Shown here one piece after another: positions 48,354 to 59,367 of a DNA stretch of 64,000 nucleotides. Position numbers and translations under genes: made by a program. Under the pieces are notes generated by a model. That model worked only from the letters and a program-made list of their open reading frames with translations. It was not told the DNA's origin and ran no database searches. The stretch covers positions 4,454,001 through 4,518,000 of the forward strand of contig NZ_JAEKEL010000001.1 of NCBI RefSeq assembly GCF_016651105.1, read 5' to 3'. Positions within the stretch are counted from its first letter, which is position 1. Every line of letters begins with the position of its first letter. This DNA comes from Pseudomonas sp. TH15 (GTDB lineage: Bacteria > Pseudomonadota > Gammaproteobacteria > Pseudomonadales > Pseudomonadaceae).

Positions 48354-50585
48354 TCAACCCTCTGGACGCAGAATCAACACTGCCAGCGGCGGCAAGTTCA
48401 GCACCAGCGACAGCGCCTGGCCATGGCTCGGTTCTTCCTCGGTAAACGCCCCGCCGCCGTTGCCATAGTTGGAACCGGCGTAGGTGTCGGCATCGCTGTT
48501 GATCATCTCGGTCCAGCGCCCGGCAAATGGCACGCCGATCCGGTAGGCCTGACGCGGCACCGGGGTGAAGTTGGCGACCACCAGCACCGGCCGCCCCTCT
48601 TTGCTCCAGCGCATGAAGGCATAGACGCTGTTGATCGCATCATCACCGATCAACCACTGGAAGCCCTGCGGTGCGTCGTCCTGGTCGTGCAGCGCCGGTT
48701 CTTCGCGGTACAGCCGGTTGAGATCACCCACCAGTTTCTGCACGCCTTTGTGTTCCGAGTACTGCAAAAGGTACCAGTCCAGTTGCTGATCGTGATTCCA
48801 CTCGCGCCACTGACCGAACTCGCAGCCCATGAACAACAGTTTCTTGCCCGGATGCGCCCACATGAAACTCAGGTACGCCCGCAGGTTGGCGAATTTCTGC
48901 CAACGGTCGCCGGGCATTTTGTCGATCAGCGAATGCTTGCCGTGCACCACTTCATCGTGGGAAATCGGCAGGATAAAACGCTCGGACCACGCATACACCA
49001 GGCCGAAACTCAGCTCGTTGTGATGATGGGCGCGGTATACCGGGTCCTGCTGGATGTAATGCAGCGAATCGTGCATCCAGCCCATGTTCCATTTGTAATC
49101 GAAACCGAGGCCACCCTGCTGGGTGTTCTGGCTGACACCCGGCCAGGCTGTCGATTCTTCGGCGATCACCAGCGCGCCGGGCGCTTCGATATCGACGACG
49201 TCATTGAGATGGCGCAGGAAGTCGATGGCTTCCAGGTTCTCGCGGCCGCCATGGCGGTTCGGCACCCACTCGCCGGCCTTGCGCGAGTAATCGCGATAGA
49301 GCATCGACGCCACGGCATCGACCCGCAGGCCATCGACGTGGAAATGCTTGAGCCAGTGCAGCGCCGAAGCCAGCATGTAGCCGTGCACTTCGGTGCGGCC
49401 GAGGTTGTAGATCAGCGTGTCCCAATCCTGGTGAAAGCCTTCCATCGGGTTGGCGTATTCATACAACGCCGTGCCGTCGAACTGCGCCAGACCGTGGGTA
49501 TCGGTAGGGAAATGCGCCGGCACCCAGTCGAGGATCACGCCGATGTCAGCCTGGTGACAGGCGTTGACGAACGCGGCGAAGTCATCCGGCGTGCCGTAAC
49601 GGGCGCTCGGGGCAAATTGCGAGAGCAACTGATAACCCCAGGAACCGCCAAAAGGGTGTTCCATGATCGGCATCAGCTCAATGTGGGTGAAACCCAGCTC
49701 CTTCACATACGGAATCAGCCGCTCGGCCAATTCGTGCCAGGTGTACTGGCGGGCGACTTCGCCCAGATCATCCAGTTCGCACTGCCAGGAACCGGCGTGC
49801 AGCTCGTAGATCGACAGCGGCGCACTCGGTTTTTGGCGGTCGCCACGGGACTGCATCCACTCGTGGTCCTGCCAGTCGATGCTCAGCGGCGAAGCGACTT
49901 TCGAAGCAGTGTCCGGCGGCATCTGCGTGGCCAAAGCCATTGGGTCAGCCTTGAGCGGCAAAATGCCTTGAGTGCCGAGGATTTCGTACTTGTACGCCTC
50001 CCCTGCTTGCAGGCGCGGAATGAACAACTCCCAGACCCCGGTCGGATGACGTAGACGCATCGGGTGACGACGACCGTCCCAGACATTGAAATCGCCGACC
50101 ACCGACACCCGTTTGGCATTCGGCGCCCACACAGCGAACCGCACGCCATCAACGCCATCGACGTTCTTCAACTGCGCGCCGAGGCAGGCGCTGAGATCGC
50201 GGTGATTGCCTTCGGCAAACAGGTACAAGTCCATCTCACCGAGCAGCGGCCCGAAGCTGTAAGGGTCTTCGGCCACTTGCTCGCCGCCGGCCCAACGGGT
50301 GCGCAGCAGGTACGGCTGGGCGCGGTCAAAGTGGCCGACGAACAGCCCCGGTGTCTGAGTGGCTTCAAGACTGCCGAGCTCTTCGCCGGAGTCTTTGGCC
50401 AACACCTGGACACTTAAAGCGTCTGGCAGATAGGCCCGGATGAATTGCCCGCCATTGTCATCGCCGTGGGGGCCGAGTATGGCAAAGGGGTCGTGGTGTT
50501 CAGCGCGTACCAACGCATCAATGTCCGACGCCCTGGGCAGCAGTGTTTCTTTGTGGTGCCCCTGTTCCGTGTTCGAGAAACTCAT
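48354..50585 (-). CDS. glgB: 1,4-alpha-glucan branching enzyme GlgB
   Basis: 743 aa GH13 enzyme with two N-terminal sandwich domains (HHDPFAILGPHGDDNGG, then FAVWAPNAKRVSVVGDFNVW). The barrel has LMPIMEHPFGGSWGYQ, GLRVDAVASMLYRDYSR (nucleophile Asp), VIAEESTAWPGVS (acid/base Glu) and LPISHDEVVHGK. It transfers alpha-1,4 segments to alpha-1,6 positions of the glucan. The start is 2 bp after the treS/mak stop, with GGAGAG as its ribosome site inside that gene. It is last in the glgE-treS-glgB order. Confidence 0.95.
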   Translation of the reverse strand: MSFSNTEQGHHKETLLPRASDIDALVRAEHHDPFAILGPHGDDNGGQFIRAYLPDALSVQVLAKDSGEELGSLEATQTPGLFVGHFDRAQPYLLRTRWAGGEQVAEDPYSFGPLLGEMDLYLFAEGNHRDLSACLGAQLKNVDGVDGVRFAVWAPNAKRVSVVGDFNVWDGRRHPMRLRHPTGVWELFIPRLQAGEAYKYEILGTQGILPLKADPMALATQMPPDTASKVASPLSIDWQDHEWMQSRGDRQKPSAPLSIYELHAGSWQCELDDLGEVARQYTWHELAERLIPYVKELGFTHIELMPIMEHPFGGSWGYQLLSQFAPSARYGTPDDFAAFVNACHQADIGVILDWVPAHFPTDTHGLAQFDGTALYEYANPMEGFHQDWDTLIYNLGRTEVHGYMLASALHWLKHFHVDGLRVDAVASMLYRDYSRKAGEWVPNRHGGRENLEAIDFLRHLNDVVDIEAPGALVIAEESTAWPGVSQNTQQGGLGFDYKWNMGWMHDSLHYIQQDPVYRAHHHNELSFGLVYAWSERFILPISHDEVVHGKHSLIDKMPGDRWQKFANLRAYLSFMWAHPGKKLLFMGCEFGQWREWNHDQQLDWYLLQYSEHKGVQKLVGDLNRLYREEPALHDQDDAPQGFQWLIGDDAINSVYAFMRWSKEGRPVLVVANFTPVPRQAYRIGVPFAGRWTEMINSDADTYAGSNYGNGGGAFTEEEPSHGQALSLVLNLPPLAVLILRPEG

Positions 50586-50587
50586 GA

Positions 50588-53500
50588 CTACTCTCCACCA
50601 AGATCGGAAAAGGGTTTGAGCCCACTCAATAACCCATACAAACCGTGCAACGGCACCGGCAGCCAGGTGGGGCGATTTTCCGCCTCATAAGCCACTTCAT
50701 AGGCCGCCTTCTCCAGACCGAACAACGCCAGTGCAGCGTCTTCGCCCTCAGGATCTTGCCACGCATGAGCAAGACTAGCTGCCGCTCGGCGATATGCCTG
50801 AACAAATGCCTCACGCGCCTCGCGCAGATAACGTTCGGCGACACGTTGACGTGCGCCTTCGGACTCGGCGCCGTGATCAACGTTGTGTACGTTGATGGTC
50901 ATCGCCGCTGCGTAATCGAAGGAACGCAGCACGCCACTGACGTCCTTGTACGGACTGTGTTTGCCGCGACGCTCGCTCAATGGCCGCGCCGGTTCACCCT
51001 CGAAGTCGATCAGGTAGGCGTCGCCCTTGATCACCAACACTTGGCCCAGATGCAAGTCGCCGTGGACGCGGATACGCAGACCGCCGACGGCCTTCTTCGC
51101 CAGATCCTGCACGTGGGCGAGGATGGTTTTTTCTCATCGACCAAGCGTTTGACCAGCTTCTGATCTGCAGCATTGAGCTCGCCCTGATGCTGCTTGAGCA
51201 ACTTCAACGCATGCTCGACCTGTGCGGCGACATCCTTGCCGGTGGCCTGCATATCCTTCGCCGTACTGGCTTGCGGAGCGAAGTCGGCATTGTCGGTCGG
51301 GGCTGCGAGCACTTGATGCATTTCCCCCAGCCGCTGGCCCAGCATACCGGCGAAATCTTTCAGTTCGCCGAGGGCGTTGTAGTGCTGCTCCTGCTCGGAC
51401 ATGGCATCGGCCAGTTCGTCCCGCAGCGCCCGTTCAAGGTTGTTCTGCGTCCATTCCCACGCGTCGCCCTGATTGCTCAAATAGCCTTGGGCAATCATCA
51501 ACAGGGTGTCTTCGCCCTTCGAATCACGGCGAATCACCGAACCGAGCAACGGCGAAATATTGCCGAAACCGGCGGCGGTCAGGTACGCGCTCATTTCCAG
51601 TTCCGGGTGCACGCCCGAGGCAAGTTTGCGGATCAGTTTCAGCACCAGGCTGTTGCCGATCACCACCGAACTGTTGGACTGCTCGGCGGACAGATAACGC
51701 ACTTCGGACTCACCGCCGAGGTTGAGTGTGTCCAGCAGCGGCGTCGGCTCGAAGCGAATTTCGCCGTCGGCAGATTCCAGCACGGTGTTGTTCTGCATGC
51801 CTTGCAGTACGGCGCGGATAAACGCTTCGAGGCTGAACGCATCAGTGATCAAACCGACCTGGCGCACTCGCCGAACCCGCGCCAACGCCAGTTGTTGCGG
51901 CAACGCCGCGCCAACCTGATCTTCGGCGATAAAGCCGAACGGCAGTTGATAGCGACTGGTCTGGCCGCCGCTGGTGACGTCGATTTCACTCAACAACACT
52001 GGGTGCAGCGGGTCACCGAAACGTACGCCATAAGCGATGTTGACGCTGTCGATGGCCGTGTCCTTGCCGGCAAACCAGCGACGGTTCTGCAACCAGTTCG
52101 GCAGGATGCCTTGCTCCAGCGTGCCGCGAGATGGCGCTTCAAGCAGTTCTTCCATGCGTTTTTTCAGCACCAGCGTGGTGAAGTCCGGCAGGCTTTGCGC
52201 CGGTTCCACGTGCCAGCTCGGCATCTGGTTTTCCGCCGCGAGTACAAACCAGTAGAAACCATATGGCGCCAGGGTCAGGAGGAAACTTAACTGGCCAATC
52301 GGCGGGAAGGCGTTACCGCCGAGCATCTCCACCGGGACCATGCCGACGTAGGCTGACAAGTCGAGTTCTGCCGCTTGCGCGCTGCGGGACACGTTGGCCA
52401 CACACAGAATGATTTCGTGTTTGCCGTCGGCGCCGGTGAATTCACGGGTGTAGGCCAGAATCCTGCGGTTGCTCGGCGAAAGCATTTTCAGCGTGCCGCG
52501 ACCGAAGGCCTTGGACTGCTTGCGCACTGCAAGCATGCGCCGGGTCCAGTTCAGCAGTGAATGCGGGTCGCCGGCCTGGGTTTCGACGTTGACCGACAGG
52601 TAGCCGTATTGGGGGTCCATGATCGGCGGCAGCACCAGGCTGGCCGGGTCGGCGCGGGAGAAGCCGCCGTTGCGGTCAATCGACCATTGCATCGGCGTAC
52701 GCACGCCATCGCGGTCGCCGAGGTAGATGTTGTCGCCCATGCCGATTTCATCGCCGTAATACATCGTCGGCGTGCCGGGCATCGACAGCAGCAAACTGTT
52801 GAGCAGCTCGACACGACGGCGGTCGCGCTCCATCAGCGGCGCGAGACGGCGGCGAATCCCCAGGTTGATCCGCGCTCGACGGTCGGCCGCGTAGTAATTC
52901 CACAGATAATCACGCTCCTTGTCGGTGACCATTTCCAGGGTCAGCTCATCGTGGTTGCGCAGGAAAATCGCCCACTGGCAGTTGGCCGGGATTTCCGGGG
53001 TCTGACGCAGGATATCGGTGATCGGAAAACGGTCTTCCTGGGCCAGCGCCATGTACATGCGCGGCATCAGCGGGAAGTGGAACGCCATGTGGCATTCGTC
53101 GCCGTTCAGGCCCTTGGCGTCGGTGTCACCGAAGTACAGCTGAGTGTCTTCCGGCCATTGGTTGGCCTCGGCCAGCAGCATGCGGTCGGGGTAATTGGCG
53201 TCGATTTCGGCACGGATCTGCTTGAGGACGTCGTGGGTCTCGGGGAGGTTCTCGTTGTTGGTGCCGTCGCGTTCGATCAGATACGGGATCGCATCAAGTC
53301 GCAGCCCGTCGATGCCCATGTCGAGCCAGTAGCGCATCACCGAGAGCACGGCTTTCATGACTTGCGGGTTGTCGAAGTTCAGGTCCGGTTGGTGGGAGTA
53401 GAAACGGTGCCAGAAGTACTGGCCGGCGACCGGGTCCCACGTCCAGTTGGACTTCTCGGTGTCGAGGAAAATGATGCGGGTGCCGTCGTACTTTTGATCG

Positions 53501-53928
53501 TCATCGGACCAGACGTAGAAGTCCCGGGCGGCTGAGCCTTTCTTGGCCTTGCGTGCGCGCTGGAACCAGGCGTGCTGGTCGGAGGTGTGGTTGATGACCA
53601 GTTCGGTGATCACCCGCAGGCCGCGCTTGTGGGCCTCGGCGATGAAGCGCTTGGCATCGGCCATGGTGCCGTAGTCGGAATGGACGCCGCGGTATTCGGC
53701 AATGTCATAACCGTCATCCCGACGTGGCGAGGGATAGAACGGCAACAGCCAGATGGTGTTGACGCCTAGATCGGCAATGTAATCGAGTTTGGCGATCAGA
53801 CCGGGAAAGTCGCCGATCCCGTCGTTGTTGGAGTCGAAAAAAGACTTAACGTGAACCTGATAAATCACCGCATCCTTGTACCAGAGCGGGTCTTTGATAA
53901 AGGTGGCTGACTTGGGTTTCTTCGCCAT
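50588..53928 (-). pseudogene. treS: Trehalose synthase-maltokinase fusion (TreS/Mak), frameshifted
   Basis: The intact product would be about 1113 aa. The N-terminal 550 residues are a GH13 trehalose synthase: DPLWYKDAVIYQVHVKSFFD, MGIDGLRLDAIPYLIE, LLAEANQWPEDT and FLRNHDELTLEMV. The rest is a maltokinase (WFAGKDTAIDSV, then RIRVHGDLHLGQVL and YLIDFEGEP). The frame breaks at the T6 run 51127-51132 (A6 in the gene). One more base restores DEKKTILAHVQDLAKK. It interconverts trehalose and maltose and phosphorylates maltose to maltose-1-phosphate for GlgE. The break is probably a sequencing under-call. Confidence 0.92.
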
Positions 53929-53993
53929 TTGAAACTCCTGTTGAATTCAAATTAACCGCTGAGCCGAGCACCTATCGATGGTGAGAGGGCTTT

Positions 53994-54114
53994 TGTGGCG
54001 AGGGGGCTTGCCCCCGTTCGGCTGCGAAGCAGTCGTAATCTGGTCAAGTCGGTACATCTGGAAAGAAAAGCGGGGCCGCTTCGCAGCCCAACGGGGGCAA
54101 GCCCCCTCGCCACA
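53994..54114. repeat. Long inverted repeat (TGTGGCGAGGGGGCTTGCC family)
   Basis: Outer arms TGTGGCGAGGGGGCTTGCCC and complement, inner arms GGCTGCGAAGC/GCTTCGCAGCC. It lies in the 206-bp gap between the glgE stop and the treS start, within the putative operon. Confidence 0.88.
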
Positions 54115-54134
54115 GGCAATCCCTCTCGCCACAG

Positions 54135-56132
54135 TCAAGAGGTGGTGATTCGCCAAATGCCGAACGGCTGATGCACCGGGTCGATCCGCATGAATTGGTA
54201 TTTGCCGTACCAGGTCCAGCGATGGCCGTTCATCAAGTCTTCGCCCTGGGTGCTGGCGTCGTCGGGCAGGCCCATTTCCCACAGCGGCAACTCGAAATCA
54301 GCCTCCTGGACGTTATGCGGATCAAGGCTGACGGCCACCAGAATGAAGTTGCTACCGTCGGCGCTACGTTTACCGAAATACAGAATGTTGTCGTTCCAGG
54401 CGTTGTAGAGCTTCAGCCCCAGATGCGTCTGTAGCGCCGGGTTCTGCCGGCGAATGCGGTTGAGCTGAGCGATCTCGGCAATGATGTTGCCCGGCGCATT
54501 GAAGTCCCGTGGACGGATCTCGTACTTCTCGGAATCGAGGTATTCCTCCTTGCCTGGCACAGCGGCGGCTTCGCACAGTTCGAAGCCTGAATACATGCCC
54601 CACAGGCCCGAGCCCATGGTCGCCAGCGCCGCGCGGATGAGAAACCCCGGACGCCCGGATTCGTGGAGAAACCCCGGATTGATGTCCGGCGTGTTGACGA
54701 AGAAATTCGGGCGGAAGCATTCACGCCACGGCGACTCGTTCAGTTCACTGAAATAGGTCGACAGTTCGTACTTGGTGTTGCGCCAGGTGAAGTAGGTGTA
54801 GCTCTGGGAGTAACCGACCTTGCCCAGCCGCGCCATCATCGCCGGGGTGGTAAAGGCTTCGGCGAGGAAGATCACTTCCGGGTGCAACGCCCGCACATCG
54901 GCGATCAGCCATTGCCAGAACGGCAGCGGTTTGGTGTGTGGGTTATCGACGCGAAAGATCTTCACGCCCTCCTCGACCCAACCGACCACGATGTCGCGCA
55001 ATTCGACCCAGAGGCTGGGAATTGCGTCGGCGGCGTAGAAATCGACGTTGACGATGTCCTGGTATTTTTTCGGCGGGTTCTCGGCGTATTTGATCGTGCC
55101 GTCGGAGCGCCAGTTGAACCAGCCCGGATGCTGTTCCAGCCACGGGTGGTCCTGGGAACACTGGATGGCGAAGTCGAGAGCGATTTCCAGCCCATGATCC
55201 GCCGCCGCAACGACCAACCGGCGGAAGTCTTCGCGGCTGCCCAGCTCGGAGTGAATTGCCTCGTGCCCGCCCTCGGCGCTGCCAATGGCATACGGACTGC
55301 CCGGATCGTCGGGGCCGGCGGTCAGGGAATTGTTCGGGCCTTTACGGTAACTGCGGCCGATCGGGTGGATCGGTGGGAAGTACAGCACATCGAAGCCCAT
55401 GTCCTGAATCATCGGCAGTCGCGCGTGCACATCGTTAAAGGTGCCATGACGGGCGGGATCGTCGGTGATCGAGCGTGGAAACAGCTCGTACCAACTGGCA
55501 AATTGGGCGATTTCCCTTTCCACGTCCAGCGGGTATTCCGGGCTCAGGCTCAGGAAGGCGCGGTGATCCGCCTGGGCCATGAGTTCGGCGCTACGCTGGT
55601 GCAGAAATAGCGCGACCTGCTCGGTTTCGAGCAGCCCGGACAGTTCATGGTGCAGCCCCGCCAATTGCTCGCTCAGCTGACCGTCGCTGCGCTCGACGGC
55701 TTGATGGACCAACGTGCGGCCTTCCTGCAACTCCAGGCTCACCGGCACGCGGGCGGTGTGTTTTTTTTCCAGCTCATAACAGAAGCTGGCGAACTGATCG
55801 ATCCAGGCTTCGATGCAGTAAATGTGACGGCCCTGGCGCTCGACCCGGAACCGGCCCTGCCAGCCATTGTTGCCCAGCTCCTGCATGGTTTCGCTGTGCC
55901 AGGACTCTTCGCCCTCGTTGCGCCAACGAATGCGCACGGCCAGTTTGTCGTGACCGTCGGCAAAGACTTTGCTGGTGACCAACACGTCCTGACCGACCAC
56001 AGCTTTGACGGCAAACTGCCCGCCGTCGAGGATCGGCATGGTGTCTTCGATGACGATGCGCGGCAGCAACAACGCCTGCGACAGCGGCATGTGCGGGTTG
56101 TAACTGAGTTCTGTCGGTTTTTCAGCGATCAT
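54135..56132 (-). CDS. glgE: Alpha-1,4-glucan:maltose-1-phosphate maltosyltransferase GlgE
   Basis: 665 aa from the ATG at 56132, with AAGGAG 9 bases upstream; an earlier in-frame ATG lacks one. An N-terminal sandwich and helical insert (residues about 1-200) precede a GH13 barrel. Barrel segments are VLYFPPIHPIGRSYRKGPNN, GVKIFRVDNPHTKPLPFW (nucleophile Asp) and VIFLAEAFTTPAMM (acid/base Glu). It extends linear alpha-1,4-glucan with maltose units from maltose-1-phosphate. It is first in the minus-strand glgE-treS/mak-glgB group. Confidence 0.95.
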   Translation of the reverse strand: MIAEKPTELSYNPHMPLSQALLLPRIVIEDTMPILDGGQFAVKAVVGQDVLVTSKVFADGHDKLAVRIRWRNEGEESWHSETMQELGNNGWQGRFRVERQGRHIYCIEAWIDQFASFCYELEKKHTARVPVSLELQEGRTLVHQAVERSDGQLSEQLAGLHHELSGLLETEQVALFLHQRSAELMAQADHRAFLSLSPEYPLDVEREIAQFASWYELFPRSITDDPARHGTFNDVHARLPMIQDMGFDVLYFPPIHPIGRSYRKGPNNSLTAGPDDPGSPYAIGSAEGGHEAIHSELGSREDFRRLVVAAADHGLEIALDFAIQCSQDHPWLEQHPGWFNWRSDGTIKYAENPPKKYQDIVNVDFYAADAIPSLWVELRDIVVGWVEEGVKIFRVDNPHTKPLPFWQWLIADVRALHPEVIFLAEAFTTPAMMARLGKVGYSQSYTYFTWRNTKYELSTYFSELNESPWRECFRPNFFVNTPDINPGFLHESGRPGFLIRAALATMGSGLWGMYSGFELCEAAAVPGKEEYLDSEKYEIRPRDFNAPGNIIAEIAQLNRIRRQNPALQTHLGLKLYNAWNDNILYFGKRSADGSNFILVAVSLDPHNVQEADFELPLWEMGLPDDASTQGEDLMNGHRWTWYGKYQFMRIDPVHQPFGIWRITTS

Positions 56133-56349
56133 CGAGCATCTCTCCTTTACGCCCCAAGGACGCTCTTGTGCCGGATCAGTGTTCACAACAAGACACCGGC
56201 CCCGTCATGAACTCGCTTAGGTTCCGAGCAACCCGCGCCGGGAAAAGTTCAGATGAAATTACTGCGCCGCACCAGCGGATCGAATTCAGCGCGAGGCGGT
56301 CAATCCACTTAAGCACTTCTCACGCCATGTGCCACACGGAGGTCTACAG

Positions 56350-56508
56350 ATGAACAACCCATTTCCGGCCGAAACGCCCGATCCGAACATCGACAACCCG
56401 ACGATTCCCGAGACCGAACCGCAACCAGTCCCTGAGCAGGAACCGCCAGGCACGACCCCACCGCCGAAAGAGGAGCCGCCGACGACCATGCCGCCCGTGA
56501 TCGTCTGA
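56350..56508 (+). CDS. Small Pro/Glu/Thr-rich protein
   Basis: 52 aa (MNNPFPAETPDPNIDNP start, ending TTMPPVIV), about one third Pro, with no signal peptide or membrane segment. GGAGG lies 8 bases before the ATG. It is divergent from glgE. Composition suggests an intrinsically disordered protein. The role is unknown. Confidence 0.65.
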   Translation: MNNPFPAETPDPNIDNPTIPETEPQPVPEQEPPGTTPPPKEEPPTTMPPVIV

Positions 56509-56548
56509 ATAACCCCGTAACGACCATGCCGCCGGTGGTTGTTCCCCG

Positions 56549-56631
56549 GTAGAGCTGCCGAAGGCTGCGATCTTTTGATTTTGTTTTTAAGATCAACATC
56601 AACAGATCGCAGCCTTCGGCAGCTCCTACAC
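56549..56631. repeat. CTGCCGAAGGCTGCGATC-type inverted repeat
   Basis: Arms AGCTGCCGAAGGCTGCGATC and its complement around a T-rich centre, between the small Pro-rich gene and the convergent MgtC-like gene. Confidence 0.9.
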
Positions 56632-56640
56632 GTTGTCCGG

Positions 56641-57153
56641 TTACAGATGCGGTTTTTTCTGTTCGTCCTTCTCGAACAGCCTGACGATGCGCGGCATCAC
56701 GCTGAAGATCGCCAGTGCCAGAAAGGTACTGAACAGCGCGGTCGCCTCCTTGCCCAAACCCGCCGCGACGCCGATGGCGGCCGTCATCCACAGACCGGCA
56801 GCCGTGGTCAGGCCTTTGACGTGGCCTTCATCGCCCTCGCGGTTCTTCAGAATGGTGCCGGCACCAAGAAAGCCGATCCCCGCAATCACACCCTGCAACA
56901 CTCGGCTCATCGCGTCGGACTCCGCACCCGAAGTTTGCGGCACCAGCACAAACAGCGCCGCGCCCAGCGCCACCAGCATGTGCGTGCGCACCCCGGCAGC
57001 CTTGCCCTTGTGTTCGCGCTCGAACCCGAGAATCCCGCCGAGTACCGCCGCCATCAGCAGGCGCACGGTGATCCGCGTCAGTTGCGACGCATCGCCAATG
57101 TCGGCGAATTCCTTTTGCAGCGTTTCCCACACTTCATGCCACCACGCGTTCAT
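56641..57153 (-). CDS. MgtC/SapB family membrane protein
   Basis: 170 aa with four to five membrane helices. Family segments are LLMAAVLGGILGFEREHKGK, GVRTHMLVALGAALF, GVIAGIGFLGAGTIL and VKGLTTAAGLWMTAAIGVAAG. The C-terminal soluble domain of virulence-type MgtC is absent. MgtC/SapB proteins act in adaptation to low magnesium or acid and can inhibit F-ATP synthase in some pathogens. The role here is not defined. Confidence 0.9.
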   Translation of the reverse strand: MNAWWHEVWETLQKEFADIGDASQLTRITVRLLMAAVLGGILGFEREHKGKAAGVRTHMLVALGAALFVLVPQTSGAESDAMSRVLQGVIAGIGFLGAGTILKNREGDEGHVKGLTTAAGLWMTAAIGVAAGLGKEATALFSTFLALAIFSVMPRIVRLFEKDEQKKPHL

Positions 57154-57279
57154 CGGGTTGTCCTTGTTATTGGCTCGATAAACGATGGACAGCGCCGACC
57201 ATTAATCAGTTGCGCAGAACCATCGGCAAACGCTGCCCCCTAACCCTTTAGACACCCCCTGTAAAAAAGGACTGCCACC

Positions 57280-57528
57280 ATGTCTCTGCGAGTTGATAAA
57301 TCCAATCCCGAGCAAGAAGTCTGTTTTTTCACCGTCGAAAATGGCGAAGAAATACGTATCTGCGACACCCTCGAAGTCAAAACCGATAGCGACAAAGCCA
57401 TGTCCTTCGTGGAAATCGAAGCGCGGCGCATCTACATCACCGAAGCAGAAGCCGACGCATTGACCGTAGCAGGCGCTGTCGACGGTCGTAAGCATTTGAG
57501 GGCCACCGACAGTGATTCGGTGATTTGA
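57280..57528 (+). CDS. DUF3203 family protein
   Basis: 82 aa soluble acidic protein (CFFTVENGEEIRICDTL, then IEARRIYITEAEADALTVAGA). It matches the small Pseudomonas DUF3203 family in size and pattern. No function is established. It is a single gene, divergent from the MgtC-like gene. Confidence 0.8.
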   Translation: MSLRVDKSNPEQEVCFFTVENGEEIRICDTLEVKTDSDKAMSFVEIEARRIYITEAEADALTVAGAVDGRKHLRATDSDSVI

Positions 57529-57723
57529 CTGACCCGGATCAACAACCGCCCCGGACGCCTGAGATAGGCGCCCGCAGCCAGCGGCGGCAGGTGCATCAAC
57601 TTGTCGCAGGCACTCGCTTGAATGCCATGTGATCCGCTTTTTATTGCAATATCTGAGTCTGTTATGCAAACAGATCGACGCTCATAGTGCACCGGCCTGA
57701 TGGAGGCTGATGAGCGAAAGACC

Positions 57724-59153
57724 ATGAGCGATAGAATCCCCGTCCGAACCGTAGAAAGCGCCCCAGTCGTACAGCGCTATGAGCCTTCGCGTCCAAAGAT
57801 GAAGGCCAAATCCAGCGACAACCTGATCCACACCCGCAGCTTCACCGGGCTGTTCCGCACCTTGCGCATGAGCGGCGCGGGCTTTCTGTTCCTCGCGTTT
57901 TTCGGCACGGTGTGGCTGAACTGGGGTGGCCGCCAAGCGGTGCTCTGGGACCTGTCTGAAAGCAAATTCCACATCTTTGGCGCGACCTTCTGGCCGCAGG
58001 ATTTCATCCTGCTCTCGGCGCTGTTGATCATTGCCGCGTTCGGCCTGTTTGCGATCACCGTGTTCGCCGGCCGCGTCTGGTGCGGCTACACCTGCCCGCA
58101 GAGCTCCTGGACCTGGATCTTCATGTGGTGCGAGAAAATCACCGAAGGCGAGCGCAACCAGCGAATCAAACTGCAAGCCGCGCCCTGGGGCCTGAACAAA
58201 CTGCCCGCCGCGCGGCCAAGCACACGTTGTGGCTGGGCATCAGCCTGCTGACCGGCCTGACCTTTGTCGGTTACTTCACGCCAATCCGGCCACTGGCCGA
58301 AGAACTGCTGACCCTGCAAATGGCCGGCGTCAGTCTGTTCTGGGTGATCTTCTTCACCGGCGCCACGTACATCAACGCCGGCTGGCTGCGTGAAGCGGTG
58401 TGCATGCACATGTGCCCTTATGCGCGGTTCCAGAGCGTGATGTTCGACAAGGACACCCTGACCATTTCCTACGACGTGGCCCGTGGCGAAAACCGTGGCC
58501 CGCGCAAACGCGAGGTCAAACCGGCCGAGGTGGGTCTCGGTGATTGCATCGACTGCCAGCTCTGCGTGCAGGTCTGCCCGACCGGCATCGACATCCGCGA
58601 CGGCTTGCAGATGGAGTGCATTGGCTGCGCGGCGTGCATCGATGCCTGCGATTCGATCATGGACAAAATGAACTACCCTCGCGGCCTGATCAGCTACACC
58701 TCCGAGCATGAGTTGCAAGGTGGCAAGACCCACCTGCTGCGACCGCGGTTGATCGGCTACACGGCGGTGCTGCTGGTGATGATCGGCGCATTGGCCATGG
58801 CGCTGGTGGAACGACCGATGGTGTCGCTGGACGTCACCAAAGACCGTGGCATGTACCGTGAAAACAGCGAAGGCCAGATCGAAAACATCTACAGCCTCAA
58901 AGTCATCAACAAGACCCAGCAGCGTCAGGATTATCGCCTGAGCCTGGTGGACGGCGATGGCTTCCAGCTGCAAGGCAAGACCGAGTTGAGCCTTGCGCCG
59001 GGTGAGATTGTCGATGTGCCGGTGTCGGTGGCAATGACCACGGAACGGCCAAGCAGCAGCTCGCAGACCATTGCCTTCAAGATTGTCGACAGTGACGAGC
59101 CGGACATTTACAGCGTGGCAAAGAGTCGGTTTGTTGCGCCGATGAATCGTTGA
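57724..59153 (+). pseudogene. ccoG: Cytochrome c oxidase accessory protein CcoG, frameshifted
   Basis: The intact product would be about 476 aa. The N-terminal frame contains the helices and VFAGRVWCGYTCPQSSW. The next frame has VGYFTPIRPL, the ferredoxin-type clusters CIDCQLCVQVCP and CIGCAACIDAC, and a C-terminal IG-like FixG domain. The frames meet near 58203-58206. One extra base at the CTGCCC site restores NKL-x-RRAAKHTLW. CcoG is an inner-membrane copper reductase used in cbb3-oxidase assembly. No cco structural genes are in the window. A break in so conserved a gene points to a sequencing error. Confidence 0.9.
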
Positions 59154-59188
59154 GCCGTTAAGATGCCGACCTTTGTCAGGCGCGGTCT

Positions 59189-59310
59189 CTGTGGCGAGGG
59201 GGCTTGCCCCCGTTCGGCTGCGAAGCAGTCGTAGACCGGGCAGCGCGATATGTCTGAAGAATTGGAGGGGGCCGCTTCGCGGCCCAACGGGGGCAAGCCC
59301 CCTCACCACA
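59189..59310. repeat. Long inverted repeat (CTGTGGCGAGGGGGCTTGCC family)
   Basis: Same family and layout as 53994-54114, between ccoG and the MocR-type gene. Confidence 0.88.
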
Positions 59311-59367
59311 GGCAAGCTCCCTCGCCACAAAAGCGCACCACATGAATCAATTCAACCCGGGCACTCG

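Noticed and set aside
51100..51140. Programmed frameshift in treS/mak
   Set aside because: The A6 run is in the wrong phase for an X-XXY-YYZ heptamer, and a one-base under-call explains it better.
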